Part shown: piece after piece, positions 34,902 to 43,564 of the stretch
How the letters are laid out: the number at the start of each line of letters is the position of its first letter
Numbering within the stretch: position 1 is the stretch's first letter
Assembly (NCBI GenBank): GCA_964623515.1
Contig: CAZURV010000001.1
Coordinates: forward strand, 87,554-151,553
Reading direction: 5' to 3'
Origin: RUG714 sp964623515
Lineage (GTDB): Bacteria; Bacillota; Clostridia; Oscillospirales; Acutalibacteraceae
Length of the DNA: 64,000 nucleotides
Position numbers and translations under genes: made by a program
Notes under the pieces: model-generated
The model's input: the letters and a program-made list of their open reading frames with translations, nothing else
What the model was told of the DNA's origin: nothing
Database searches by the model: none

Positions 34902-35844
34902 ACTGCTTTTTTTCCAATGCCTTTTTAGCCGACTCAACGATATTTTCCGCTGAAAGGCCGTATTTCTTCAGTAATTCAAGTGCAGGCCCGGATTCCCCGA
35001 ACACATCATTTACACCCACTCTGATGAGTGGAACGGGATATTCTTCCGACAGTACCTCCGCCACGGCAGAACCGAATCCTCCGATAATCGAATGTTCTTC
35101 CGCTGTTACAACACATCCGCATTTAGCCGCGCTTTCAACAACGAGTTTTCTGTCAATCGGCTTAATTGTGGAAATGTTAATAATCCTTGCACTTATACCG
35201 TCTTTTTCAAGGATTTTTTTAGCGCCAAGAGCTTCTTTGACCATAAGACCGGTTGCCATAATTGCAACGTCGTCTCCCTCTGCAAGAACGGTTCCTTTTC
35301 CTATCTTAAATCTGTAATTTTCATTGAAAATCTGCGGTATTGCGAGACGTCCCAAACGAATATAGCAAGGACCGTCAATCCTCGCTGCCTCCAGCACCGC
35401 TTGTTTGGCTTCAACAGCATCGGCAGGATTTATGATAATCATATCGGGAATCACACGCATAAGGGCTATATCTTCATTGCACTGGTGAGAAGCACCGTCC
35501 TCACCAACTGAAATACCTGCATGCGTCGCTGCTATTTTAACATTCAGCTTCGGGTATGCAATACTGTTTCTTATCTGCTCAAAAGCTCTTCCTGTTGCAA
35601 ACATCGCAAAAGATGAAGCAAAAACAGTTTTGCCGCAAGTTGCAAGTCCGGCAGCCACACCCATAAGGTTTGCTTCGGCTATACCGGCATCAAAGAATCG
35701 ATTCGGTGCGAACTTTTTGAAAGTTACGGATTTTGTTGCGGCTCCCAAATCCGCGTCCATGACTACAACATTCGGATTCTCCGCAAGCTCGACAAGCGCT
35801 TCCGCATATCCTTCTCTTGTTGCTTTTTTTACTATTTCAGACAT
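34888..35844 (-). CDS. transketolase, C-terminal subunit
   Basis: The pyrimidine-binding and C-terminal half of a split transketolase, 318 residues, working with the upstream gene product in the pentose phosphate pathway. Visible segments are VVVMDADLGAATKS, FDAGIAEANLMGVAAGLA and THAGISVGEDGASHQ, all typical of this half. The start is set at 35844, with GGAGG 7 bp upstream; an earlier GTG is too close to that site. It starts 3 bp past the stop of the N-terminal subunit gene, so both are made together. Confidence 0.94.
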   Translation of the reverse strand: MSEIVKKATREGYAEALVELAENPNVVVMDADLGAATKSVTFKKFAPNRFFDAGIAEANLMGVAAGLATCGKTVFASSFAMFATGRAFEQIRNSIAYPKLNVKIAATHAGISVGEDGASHQCNEDIALMRVIPDMIIINPADAVEAKQAVLEAARIDGPCYIRLGRLAIPQIFNENYRFKIGKGTVLAEGDDVAIMATGLMVKEALGAKKILEKDGISARIINISTIKPIDRKLVVESAAKCGCVVTAEEHSIIGGFGSAVAEVLSEEYPVPLIRVGVNDVFGESGPALELLKKYGLSAENIVESAKKALEKKQYAFV

Positions 35845-35846
35845 AA

Positions 35847-36686
35847 TCACGCCTCCAATTCTGCAAGGCGAAGTTTTAACTCACCTATTGCCGTTACATA
35901 TTGTTCCGTATCAGGAGCTTTGCCGTGCCAACCGCATACATTCTCCATAAACGAAACACCTTTTCCCTTTACGGTTTTCATAATAATTGCAGTTGGTTTA
36001 CCCTTAACGGATTTAGCGCAGTCAAATGCCTTTTCCATATCCGTAAAACTATGACCGTCTATATTCACAACATTCCATCCGAATGCTTCGAATTTTTTAT
36101 CTATCGGATAAGAGGAATTGACCTCTTCAATTGTACCGTCAATCTGCAGATTGTTATTATCTACCACCGCAACAAGATTATCAAGCTTTTTGGCAGAAGC
36201 AAACATCGCAGCTTCCCAAACCTGACCTTCACCTATTTCACCGTCTCCAAGCAGAGTATAAACGCGGTAACTCTTTTTATCAAGTTTACCGGCAAGTGCC
36301 ATACCGACAGCCGCAGATATTCCCTGACCGAGTGAGCCGGTCGACATATCCACCCCGGGTGTTTTTAGATTTGGATGCCCCTGAAGCACCGAACCCACTT
36401 TACGCAGCGTTTTTATATCGCTTTCCGGAATAAAGCCTTTATGTGCGAGCACGCCGTAAAGCGCAGGCGCCGCATGCCCTTTTGAAAGCACAAATCTGTC
36501 TCTGTCCTCAGCTTTTTCGTTTGACGGAAATACTTTCATCTCGTGAAAATACAAAAATGTAAGCACATCCGCAGCAGAAAGTGAGCCACCGGGATGTCCG
36601 CAACCTGCACTGAACGTACCCTCAATCACATCAATGCGGACCTTGCAGGCAATCTTCTGCAGTTCCTTTTCTGTTGTTTTATCCAT
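35847..36686 (-). CDS. transketolase, N-terminal subunit
   Basis: The thiamine-diphosphate binding half of a split transketolase, 279 residues. The TPP motif runs from LLGDGEIGEGQVWEAAMFA to VVDNNNLQIDG (about residues 140-185). FSAGCGHPGGSLSAADVL is the conserved N-terminal segment and STGSLGQGISAAVG the glycine-rich stretch. AGAGGAG stands before the ATG. Split transketolases are common in Clostridia and archaea. It heads the three-gene unit tktN-tktC-comEA-like. Confidence 0.95.
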   Translation of the reverse strand: MDKTTEKELQKIACKVRIDVIEGTFSAGCGHPGGSLSAADVLTFLYFHEMKVFPSNEKAEDRDRFVLSKGHAAPALYGVLAHKGFIPESDIKTLRKVGSVLQGHPNLKTPGVDMSTGSLGQGISAAVGMALAGKLDKKSYRVYTLLGDGEIGEGQVWEAAMFASAKKLDNLVAVVDNNNLQIDGTIEEVNSSYPIDKKFEAFGWNVVNIDGHSFTDMEKAFDCAKSVKGKPTAIIMKTVKGKGVSFMENVCGWHGKAPDTEQYVTAIGELKLRLAELEA

Positions 36687-36758
36687 ATTGTTCTCCTCTC
36701 CCCTTTTATCTCTTTACAGAATAATACGGCATAAAATGCAATGATTATTTAAAGCAAA

Positions 36759-37679
36759 TTACGATGTAAGTCCGTCTAAAAACGAAACAAAATAATCCGG
36801 CAATTCGCTGTTTATCTCCATATATCTTCCGCTCCTCGGATGCAGGAATCCTATCATCCGCGCATGAAGGCACTGACCGTTCAGCTGTGTTATAACTTTT
36901 TTCGGTCCGTAAACGTCATCTCCTGCCACAGGATGACCTATATACGCCATATGCACTCTTATCTGATGTGTTCTTCCCGTTTCCAGCTTCAGGCGCAAAT
37001 GCGTGAAAGCATTGTATCTTTCAATCACTTCATAATGCGTTACCGCACCTCGTGAATGCTTATCTGTAACCGCCATTTTTTTACGATGCACAGGATGGCG
37101 TCCTATCGGAGCGTCTATCGTTCCGATGTCATCGGAAACTCTGCCGTAAACCACAGCTTCATATTCCCGCGAAAAGCTATGCTCCTTAATCTGTCTTGCA
37201 AGACTTTGATGTGCGAAATCATTTTTGGCAACAATCAGCAGTCCGCTTGTGTTCTTGTCTATTCTGTGAACGATACCCGGTCGCTTTTCTCCGTTAATTC
37301 CCGAAAGAGACTCTCCGCAATGATATAAAAGCGCATTAACGAGTGTTCCGCTGTAATTGCCTGCAGCAGGATGCACAACCATTCCCTTAGGCTTGTTGAC
37401 AACCAGTAAATCATCATCTTCATACGGTATGTCAAGCGGAATATTTTCAGCCTTAAGCTCGGTTTCCCTGATTTCAGGAACTCTCACCGTTACCTTATCG
37501 CCCGCCTTGACTTTATAATTTTTATTTATTTTAGCACCGTTTACGCTTATACCGCCGTCCGTTATCAGTTTCTGCGCCCTTGAACGCGTTACATCGGAAA
37601 AATGTGCCGCAGTAAACATATCTATACGAATGCCCGCAAACTGCTCGTCAACGGTAAAAAAGAAAATTTGATCAGCCAT
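36759..37679 (-). CDS. rluD: RluD-family 23S rRNA pseudouridine synthase
   Basis: A 306-residue RluA/RluD-type pseudouridine synthase. An N-terminal S4 RNA-binding domain (SRAQKLITDGGISVNGAKIN) leads the catalytic domain, with the active aspartate in GIVHRIDKNTSGLLIVAKN (about residue 140) and ETGRTHQIRVH. The expected substrate is helix 69 of 23S rRNA, but the exact site cannot be fixed from sequence. The ATG overlaps the last 8 bp of lspA, the usual lspA-rluD coupling. Confidence 0.93.
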   Translation of the reverse strand: MADQIFFFTVDEQFAGIRIDMFTAAHFSDVTRSRAQKLITDGGISVNGAKINKNYKVKAGDKVTVRVPEIRETELKAENIPLDIPYEDDDLLVVNKPKGMVVHPAAGNYSGTLVNALLYHCGESLSGINGEKRPGIVHRIDKNTSGLLIVAKNDFAHQSLARQIKEHSFSREYEAVVYGRVSDDIGTIDAPIGRHPVHRKKMAVTDKHSRGAVTHYEVIERYNAFTHLRLKLETGRTHQIRVHMAYIGHPVAGDDVYGPKKVITQLNGQCLHARMIGFLHPRSGRYMEINSELPDYFVSFLDGLTS

Positions 37680-38190
37680 TTTCGCATTCCTGCTTTTTAT
37701 TTTTTAAATCGGAAATTGTATCGTAAATCAGATAAAGAATCAGTATGAATGCTCCGATGGTTAGAAGGCAGTCGGCAAAATTAAATACCGCAAAATGAAT
37801 AAACAAAAGCTCAATATAATCGATAACAATGCCCCTGAATATACGGTCAATCAGATTTCCGATACCGCCGGATATAATCAAAACAAGGCTTAAAATGATA
37901 ATCTTCGATTTCAGAACAGGATACTTGTTTTTAACGCTTTTTGATAAAAGACATACAAACCCTGCCAATATGCTAACCGATGTAAGCGCGATAAAAAACC
38001 ATCTTCCCCAGTCTGATGTGCTGAGAAAAGAAAACGCCGCTCCGTTGTTTTCAATATAGTGAAACTGCAGAACTCCGCGGATGAGAACAACCGAACCCTG
38101 TGGCATAATCCAACGTATTATCAAGGCTTTAATCATCTGATCCGCCGTTGCAAGCAATGCGATTCCTATTACAATTATAACAGAACTCAT
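37672..38190 (-). CDS. lspA: lipoprotein signal peptidase (signal peptidase II)
   Basis: A 172-residue membrane aspartyl protease that removes lipoprotein signal peptides. Four hydrophobic segments are visible. The two catalytic aspartates are in GGIGNLIDR and FNFADC, and FHYIENNGAAFSFL is a conserved LspA stretch. CGGAGG lies upstream of the ATG. It follows ileS by 15 bp and overlaps rluD, the classic ileS-lspA-rluD order. Confidence 0.97.
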   Translation of the reverse strand: MSSVIIVIGIALLATADQMIKALIIRWIMPQGSVVLIRGVLQFHYIENNGAAFSFLSTSDWGRWFFIALTSVSILAGFVCLLSKSVKNKYPVLKSKIIILSLVLIISGGIGNLIDRIFRGIVIDYIELLFIHFAVFNFADCLLTIGAFILILYLIYDTISDLKNKKQECENG

Positions 38191-38205
38191 CTGTTCCTCC
38201 GAATA

Positions 38206-40980
38206 CTATCCGAGAATTTCAGCGCAACGTGCACAGATATCCGGATATTTTTCATTTTTGCCAACTGTTTCACTGTAACTCCAGCAACGCGCGCACTTTT
38301 CACCTGCCGCTTTGCTTACAGTGATGCTCAGCCCTTCAACATCGCCCGTAAACTCGCCTTCCGATCCGTCAATCTCAACCTGTGAAACAATAAATGATGC
38401 CGGCAGAAAATCTATGCACGCATTAAGAAAATCGGCAAGCTCACCCTCTGCGCAGAGCGTAACTTTTGCTTCGAGGCTTTTGCCTATAATCTTTGCGTTT
38501 CTCGCTTCTTCAAGCGCTTTATTTACATCATTCCGAACCGCATGGATTTTGTCCCATTTTGCCATAACATCGCTATGAACACCGCTCGCCTGCGGCATGT
38601 CATTAAGCATCGGTGATAACGGATTTCTGGTTTTATCATGGGGCATTGCTTTCCAGATTTCATCAGAAGTAAATGCCAAAATCGGTGTAATTAAAAGGGT
38701 CAACGCATCAAGGATTTTATACATAACAGTCTGTGCGGCGCGCCTTGATTTGCTCGCCGCAGGCTCAACATAAAGCCTGTCCTTCAACACGTCAAGATAA
38801 AAATTGGACATATCCAGCACGCAGAAATTATGAACACCGTGGAAAATCGTATGATATTCATAGCTGTCATATCCCCTGCGTGTTTCCGCAATAAGCTTAT
38901 CCAATTTGCCAAGCGCCCATTTATCAATCTCTTCCAATTCATCTTCGCGAACCATATTTTTATCGGGATCAAAATCGCTGATATTGCCGAGAATAAATCT
39001 TGCGGTATTTCTTATTTTGCGATAAATTTCGGAAAGTTGTTTCAAAATATCTTTTGAAATACGAATATCTGCATGATAATCCGACGATGCAACCCAAAGG
39101 CGAAGAATATCCGCACCATACTGTTCGACAATTTCGTCCGGATCTATGCCGTTTCCTAGGCTCTTGCTTTGCTTTCTGCCTTCACCGTCAACTACCCAGC
39201 CATGAGAAATAACGGTTTTATACGGTGCTTCTCCCGTAACCGCAACGCTTGTAAGCAGTGATGACTGAAACCATCCCCTAAACTGATCGGCCCCCTCAAG
39301 ATATACATCTGCCGGCCATTTCAGATAATCCCTGTTTTTGCACACCGCACGGTGGGAAGAACCGGAATCGAACCAAACGTCCATGATATCTTTTTCTTTT
39401 GTAAAGCCTTCGGAAGCGCCGCAGTGCGGGCATTTATAATCTTTCGGCATAAAATAATCTGCTTGGTGGGAAAACCATGCATCGCTGCCCTCTTTGCCAA
39501 ACACCTTGGCAACTTTAAGCATAAGATTTTTATCAATAATTTCTTTTTTGCAGTGATTACAGTAAAATACGGGAATCGGAACGCCCCATTTACGCTGCCG
39601 TGAAATACACCAATCTTTTCTTTCACGGACCATATTTTTAATTCTGTCATGCCCCCATTCGGGAATCCATTTCACGTTGTCCGCCGCTTTACACGCCTGC
39701 TCTTTAAAATCTTCAACAGAGCAGAACCACTGACTGGTAGCGCGGAAAAGAATCGGCTTTTTACATCTCCAGCAATGCGGATACTGGTGAATAATCTTTT
39801 CCATTGCGAAAAGATTGCCCTTATCCTCAAGGTGCTGTGCGATAGCCTTGTTTGCCTCATCAGTTGTAAGCCCTGCAAACTGACCTGCCTCCGATGTAAG
39901 CACACCCTTATCGTTCACGGGAACGATAACGGGAATCTCGGGATAATTTTTGCATATATCAAAGTCTTCCACGCCGAAACCGGGAGCTGTGTGCACACAG
40001 CCGGTGCCGCTTTCAAGCGTAACATGATCGCCCACAATCACAAAACTTTCCCTGTCCAGGAAAGGATGCGTATAAGTAACATATTCCAGTGCGCTTCCTT
40101 TGATTTCGCCAATGATTTCATAATCTTTGCCATACTGTTTCATTGCAGCGCCGCAAAGTTCACTCGCCATAACGAAATATTCGTCTTCGCATTTTATAAG
40201 TGCATAGTCGAAATCGGGGCCAACGCATATCGCAAGGTTGCCGGGAAGTGTCCATGTGGTGGTGGTCCATATGACAAAATATGTTTTCGACAAATCAGCG
40301 CCCATGGCCGAAAGTATGCCCTTGTCATCTTTAACGGCAAACTTAACATAAACGGAATAGCAAGGATCGTTTTCATATTCAATCTCTGCTTCCGCAAGCG
40401 CAGTGTTACAATCCGCGCACCAATAAACAGGTTTTAAGCCTTTATAAATATAACCTTTGTCTGCCATTTCGGCAAAAACTTTTATCTGTTCTTCTTCAAA
40501 ATCCTTTGTTAACGTGATATAAGGATTATTCCACTCTGCAAGCACTCCCAAACGCTTGAACTGATTCCTCTGACTGTCCAGATAACCGAGTGCGAAATCA
40601 CGACATATCGAACGCAGTTCCGTATCAGGAACGGAATGGTCCGCACGAATGCCGGCTTTGGCCCTTGCTTTAAGTTCGGTAGGCAGACCGTGAGTATCCC
40701 AGCCGGGAACATATGGACTTTTAAATCCTGCCATATTTTTATATCTGACTATAAAATCCTTAAGGCACTTATTCAATGCAGTGCCGAGGTGGATATCTCC
40801 GTTAGCATAAGGAGGTCCGTCGTGCAGGACGAAAAGAGGTTTTCCCTCGTTCCTCTTCATAATCTGTGCATATATATCGTCCTCATACCATTTCTCAAGG
40901 AATTCCGGTTCTCTCTGCGGCAACCCCGCCCGCATCGGAAAATCTGTTTTTAACATATTTAAAGTGCTTTTATAATCCAT
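38206..40980 (-). CDS. ileS: isoleucyl-tRNA synthetase
   Basis: A 924-residue class I aminoacyl-tRNA synthetase charging tRNA-Ile, with editing domain. The HIGH motif appears as PPYANGDIHLGTALNK and KMSKS as GRKQSKSLGNG. The C-terminal zinc finger is CARCWSYSE...CARCAEILG. It starts MDYKSTLNMLKTDFPMRAGL, a typical bacterial IleS. TGGAGG stands before the ATG. The 64 bp upstream to divIVA contain a GGCGGGA/TCCCGCC hairpin (41008-41026) without a T-run. No T-box leader is present, so expression depends on the upstream operon. Confidence 0.98.
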   Translation of the reverse strand: MDYKSTLNMLKTDFPMRAGLPQREPEFLEKWYEDDIYAQIMKRNEGKPLFVLHDGPPYANGDIHLGTALNKCLKDFIVRYKNMAGFKSPYVPGWDTHGLPTELKARAKAGIRADHSVPDTELRSICRDFALGYLDSQRNQFKRLGVLAEWNNPYITLTKDFEEEQIKVFAEMADKGYIYKGLKPVYWCADCNTALAEAEIEYENDPCYSVYVKFAVKDDKGILSAMGADLSKTYFVIWTTTTWTLPGNLAICVGPDFDYALIKCEDEYFVMASELCGAAMKQYGKDYEIIGEIKGSALEYVTYTHPFLDRESFVIVGDHVTLESGTGCVHTAPGFGVEDFDICKNYPEIPVIVPVNDKGVLTSEAGQFAGLTTDEANKAIAQHLEDKGNLFAMEKIIHQYPHCWRCKKPILFRATSQWFCSVEDFKEQACKAADNVKWIPEWGHDRIKNMVRERKDWCISRQRKWGVPIPVFYCNHCKKEIIDKNLMLKVAKVFGKEGSDAWFSHQADYFMPKDYKCPHCGASEGFTKEKDIMDVWFDSGSSHRAVCKNRDYLKWPADVYLEGADQFRGWFQSSLLTSVAVTGEAPYKTVISHGWVVDGEGRKQSKSLGNGIDPDEIVEQYGADILRLWVASSDYHADIRISKDILKQLSEIYRKIRNTARFILGNISDFDPDKNMVREDELEEIDKWALGKLDKLIAETRRGYDSYEYHTIFHGVHNFCVLDMSNFYLDVLKDRLYVEPAASKSRRAAQTVMYKILDALTLLITPILAFTSDEIWKAMPHDKTRNPLSPMLNDMPQASGVHSDVMAKWDKIHAVRNDVNKALEEARNAKIIGKSLEAKVTLCAEGELADFLNACIDFLPASFIVSQVEIDGSEGEFTGDVEGLSITVSKAAGEKCARCWSYSETVGKNEKYPDICARCAEILG

Positions 40981-41044
40981 TTTGTATCCTCCAAACTATG
41001 CACAACAGGCGGGATTATTTCCCGCCCATAAAAATAGTATAATA

Positions 41045-42211
41045 TTATTTTTTCTTAAAGAATCTGCTGAATCCGCCTTTGGCGGAATCGTCCCCATCTT
41101 CTGTATCTTCAGAGCCAAACATACTGAAATCGTCATCATCAAAATCGGAATCATCACTGAATTCATCTTCCAGTTCATCAAGTTCCGAAAAATCCTCTTC
41201 ATCATCCTCATCATCATTAAAGAAAGCGGCAAACGCCTCCTCAAATGACTGCTTTCTGCCTACCTGCGGAACATAATCACCGTTTTCGGATGAAACGCTT
41301 TCCTTATCATTCTGCGTTTCTTCATCTATCGGATCATAGTTCACATTCGGAAGTTCGGCAGATATATCCGTTTTGTCAACATCATCATCAAAAACATGAT
41401 CCAGCGTCTGCTGTTCTTCAAAATCCGAAAGGTTTGCGTCTGTGGTTTCCTCTTCCGCTATTTTGGTTTCTCCCGAGGATTCCACTGTTTCCTCAACTGT
41501 TTTCTCAACTGTTTCCTCAACTGTTTCCTCAGCTGTTTCCTCCGACCCCGAAGCAGAATCATCCTCATATGATTCTTCTGAATAAGAGGAAACCGTTTCG
41601 ATTCCCTCAGGAAGCGCTTCCTCCTCTGTTTCAATCAGTCCGGGAAGTTGATTTATAAGCGCAATATGTGCATTATACATAGACAAAATCTCGGCTTTGA
41701 ATTTTGCAGTTTCATTTTTAAGTGCTTCCAGCGCAACCTCTTCTATTTTTTTGTTGCGCTGATAATCCGCCTCCGCTTTGGTTGCGAAATCTTTTGCATC
41801 TTCAAGGATGCGTTCCGCTTCTGACTGAGCATTCGCAACCAGCTTTTCGCTCTCCGCTTTAGCATCAGACAAAATCTTTTCCGCATTCGCTTTTGCTTCC
41901 GCTTCGGTGAAAGATGCCGTTTCATTCGCTTCCTTCACGGTTTTTTCAGCTTTCGCCTCCGCTTCTTTTGTAAGCTGATCAGCGGCGCGCTGAGCCGCAA
42001 GCAGGGCCATGCGAATATTATCTTCATCATTACGGTATTCTTCAACCTTATCGGCAAGAATTTCAAGCTTTTTGATAAGTTCTCCGTTTTCTCTGAAAGT
42101 CTTATCGTATGACTCGGCAACTTCATTAAGAAATTCATCTACCTCCTGTGCTTTATACATCCCTTTCACAAAAGTGAATTCCTGATCGTTAATCTGATTC
42201 GGTAATATCAT
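41045..42211 (-). CDS. divIVA: DivIVA-family cell division/polarity protein
   Basis: A 388-residue DivIVA. The N-terminal membrane-curvature domain is recognisable (INDQEFTFVKGMYKAQEVDE then FLNEVAESYD), followed by a long Ala/Glu/Lys coiled coil (about residues 60-180). The C-terminal half is extended, very acidic and low-complexity, with a five-copy 12-bp tandem repeat encoding ETVE (41484-41543), and ends FSRFFKKK. B. subtilis DivIVA has only 164 residues, so more than half of this protein is extension. GGGAGAGAGG precedes the ATG. It sits between sepF and ileS. Confidence 0.93.
   Translation of the reverse strand: MILPNQINDQEFTFVKGMYKAQEVDEFLNEVAESYDKTFRENGELIKKLEILADKVEEYRNDEDNIRMALLAAQRAADQLTKEAEAKAEKTVKEANETASFTEAEAKANAEKILSDAKAESEKLVANAQSEAERILEDAKDFATKAEADYQRNKKIEEVALEALKNETAKFKAEILSMYNAHIALINQLPGLIETEEEALPEGIETVSSYSEESYEDDSASGSEETAEETVEETVEKTVEETVESSGETKIAEEETTDANLSDFEEQQTLDHVFDDDVDKTDISAELPNVNYDPIDEETQNDKESVSSENGDYVPQVGRKQSFEEAFAAFFNDDEDDEEDFSELDELEDEFSDDSDFDDDDFSMFGSEDTEDGDDSAKGGFSRFFKKK
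41484..41543 (-). repeat. 12-bp tandem repeat inside divIVA
   Basis: Five copies of ACTGTTTCCTCA (variants ACTGTTTTCTCA and GCTGTTTCCTCC) encoding a Glu-Thr-Val-Glu-type repeat. Such repeats can change copy number by slippage. Confidence 0.85.
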
Positions 42212-42251
42212 GATTCCTCTCTCCCATTATGTACAAAATTTTTATGTTGAT

Positions 42252-42794
42252 TTAAAAAAATACTCCATTGTTTTCAAGTTCGTCTATCAAATCACCCACA
42301 ATATTCACATTATGCGGAATGATAATAAAAGTACTTGCCGCAACTCTGCGCATTCCGCCTCCGTTTGCATAAGCAACGCCTTGAAGAAAATCAACGATTC
42401 TTCTCGCGATATCCCTTTGCGTGGTTTCAAGATTGAGCACAACCGTTCTCTTCGCGTTGAGATGATCAGCTATTTCTTCAACCTCTTCAAGCCTTTCCGG
42501 TTTGACAAGAACGACCTGAACCTGCGTTGTGGTATGAATATTCACAACTTTATTCGGTTTTTCGTTCTTTTCGGAAAACCTTCCGCCGCCCGCATAGGAA
42601 TCGGCAAAATCGCTGTAATCGGAAGAATCCGCACCATACTTCTGTTCTTTTCTTTGTTTCCTTTCCTTGTGCGGCGTGTATCTCTGGGATTCATCTTCTT
42701 CGTACGGAGCTCCGTACTGCTCACTTTCTTCATCATAAAACCCATCGTCATCCGGAACGTTAACGAAATCCTTGATTTTATCAATAAAACTCAT
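42252..42794 (-). CDS. sepF: cell division protein SepF
   Basis: A 180-residue SepF. The N-terminal membrane-targeting helix is MSFIDKIKDFVNVPDDD, an acidic variable linker follows, and the C-terminal SepF domain contains VVLVKPERLEEVEEIADHLN, AKRTVVLNLE and RIVDFLQGVAYANGG. It links FtsZ filaments to the membrane. CGGAGG lies 9 bp before the ATG. The yggS-sepF-divIVA order is conserved in Firmicutes. Confidence 0.96.
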   Translation of the reverse strand: MSFIDKIKDFVNVPDDDGFYDEESEQYGAPYEEDESQRYTPHKERKQRKEQKYGADSSDYSDFADSYAGGGRFSEKNEKPNKVVNIHTTTQVQVVLVKPERLEEVEEIADHLNAKRTVVLNLETTQRDIARRIVDFLQGVAYANGGGMRRVAASTFIIIPHNVNIVGDLIDELENNGVFF

Positions 42795-42841
42795 ATATAT
42801 AACCTCCGATATTTTAACTTCAACAACATGTCCGCCGCAAT

Positions 42842-43564
42842 TTATCTGTAAATCCTCGGACCGAACATGGCAGAACCAACTCTCACAAGGGTAGATCCTT
42901 CAAGAACCGCGGCTTCATAATCCGCAGACATTCCCATCGAGAGAACACTCATATTTATATTATCAAATATTTTATTCTTAAAGTCAATGTATATTTTATT
43001 CATTTCATAGAAATTTTGTCTTGTTTTCTCAATTTGTTCACAAAACGGCGGAATTGTCATAAGCCCCTTAATTTTTATCCCTTCAAATCCGGAAATTTCC
43101 AGTGCTTTTTCTTCAAGATTTTCTTTGTTGAATCCGAATTTTGAGTCTTCTTCCCCGATATTAACTTCCAGCAGAACCGGCGTTACAATACTTTGCTGCA
43201 GAGAACGCTTCGCGATTTCCCGCGCAATCTCAACACTGTCCACAGACTGTATCATATCCACTTTTCCGACGATACGCTTCACCTTATTCGACTGAAGATG
43301 CCCTATCAGATGCTTTTCAATCCCTGTGAGATTCAGCTTCGGTTCTTTATCTAGAAATTCCTGTACGCGGTTTTCACCCATAAGGGTTATCCCCGCTTCA
43401 AAAGCCGCATTGATAAGAAGCGGAGAAACGGTTTTGGTAACCGCCATAAGGCGCACATCTTCGGGTTTCCTGCCGCTTTTAACAGCCGCTTCGGCAACTT
43501 TATCCGCAATATAACGGCAATTATCCTTAACTTCTTCAATCCTTGTATCTGACAATTTTTCCAT
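42842..43564 (-). CDS. yggS: YggS-family PLP homeostasis protein
   Basis: A 240-residue PLP-binding protein (COG0325) that buffers pyridoxal phosphate. The PLP-lysine region is VRLMAVTKTVSP (about residue 40); GENRVQEFLDK, HLIGHLQSNK and LSMGMSADYEAAV are family hallmarks. The ATG lies inside the end of the HlyD-like gene (43536), with AAAGGA upstream. It is followed by sepF. A pyridoxal kinase-like gene lies 11 kb away at 54652. Confidence 0.95.
   Translation of the reverse strand: MEKLSDTRIEEVKDNCRYIADKVAEAAVKSGRKPEDVRLMAVTKTVSPLLINAAFEAGITLMGENRVQEFLDKEPKLNLTGIEKHLIGHLQSNKVKRIVGKVDMIQSVDSVEIAREIAKRSLQQSIVTPVLLEVNIGEEDSKFGFNKENLEEKALEISGFEGIKIKGLMTIPPFCEQIEKTRQNFYEMNKIYIDFKNKIFDNINMSVLSMGMSADYEAAVLEGSTLVRVGSAMFGPRIYR

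Noticed and set aside
39649..40437. 262-codon plus-strand open frame
   Set aside because: Antisense to ileS, whose motifs on the minus strand are unmistakable.
40981..41044. T-box leader before ileS
   Set aside because: The 64-bp gap is far too short and lacks the T-box sequence; ileS is inside an operon.
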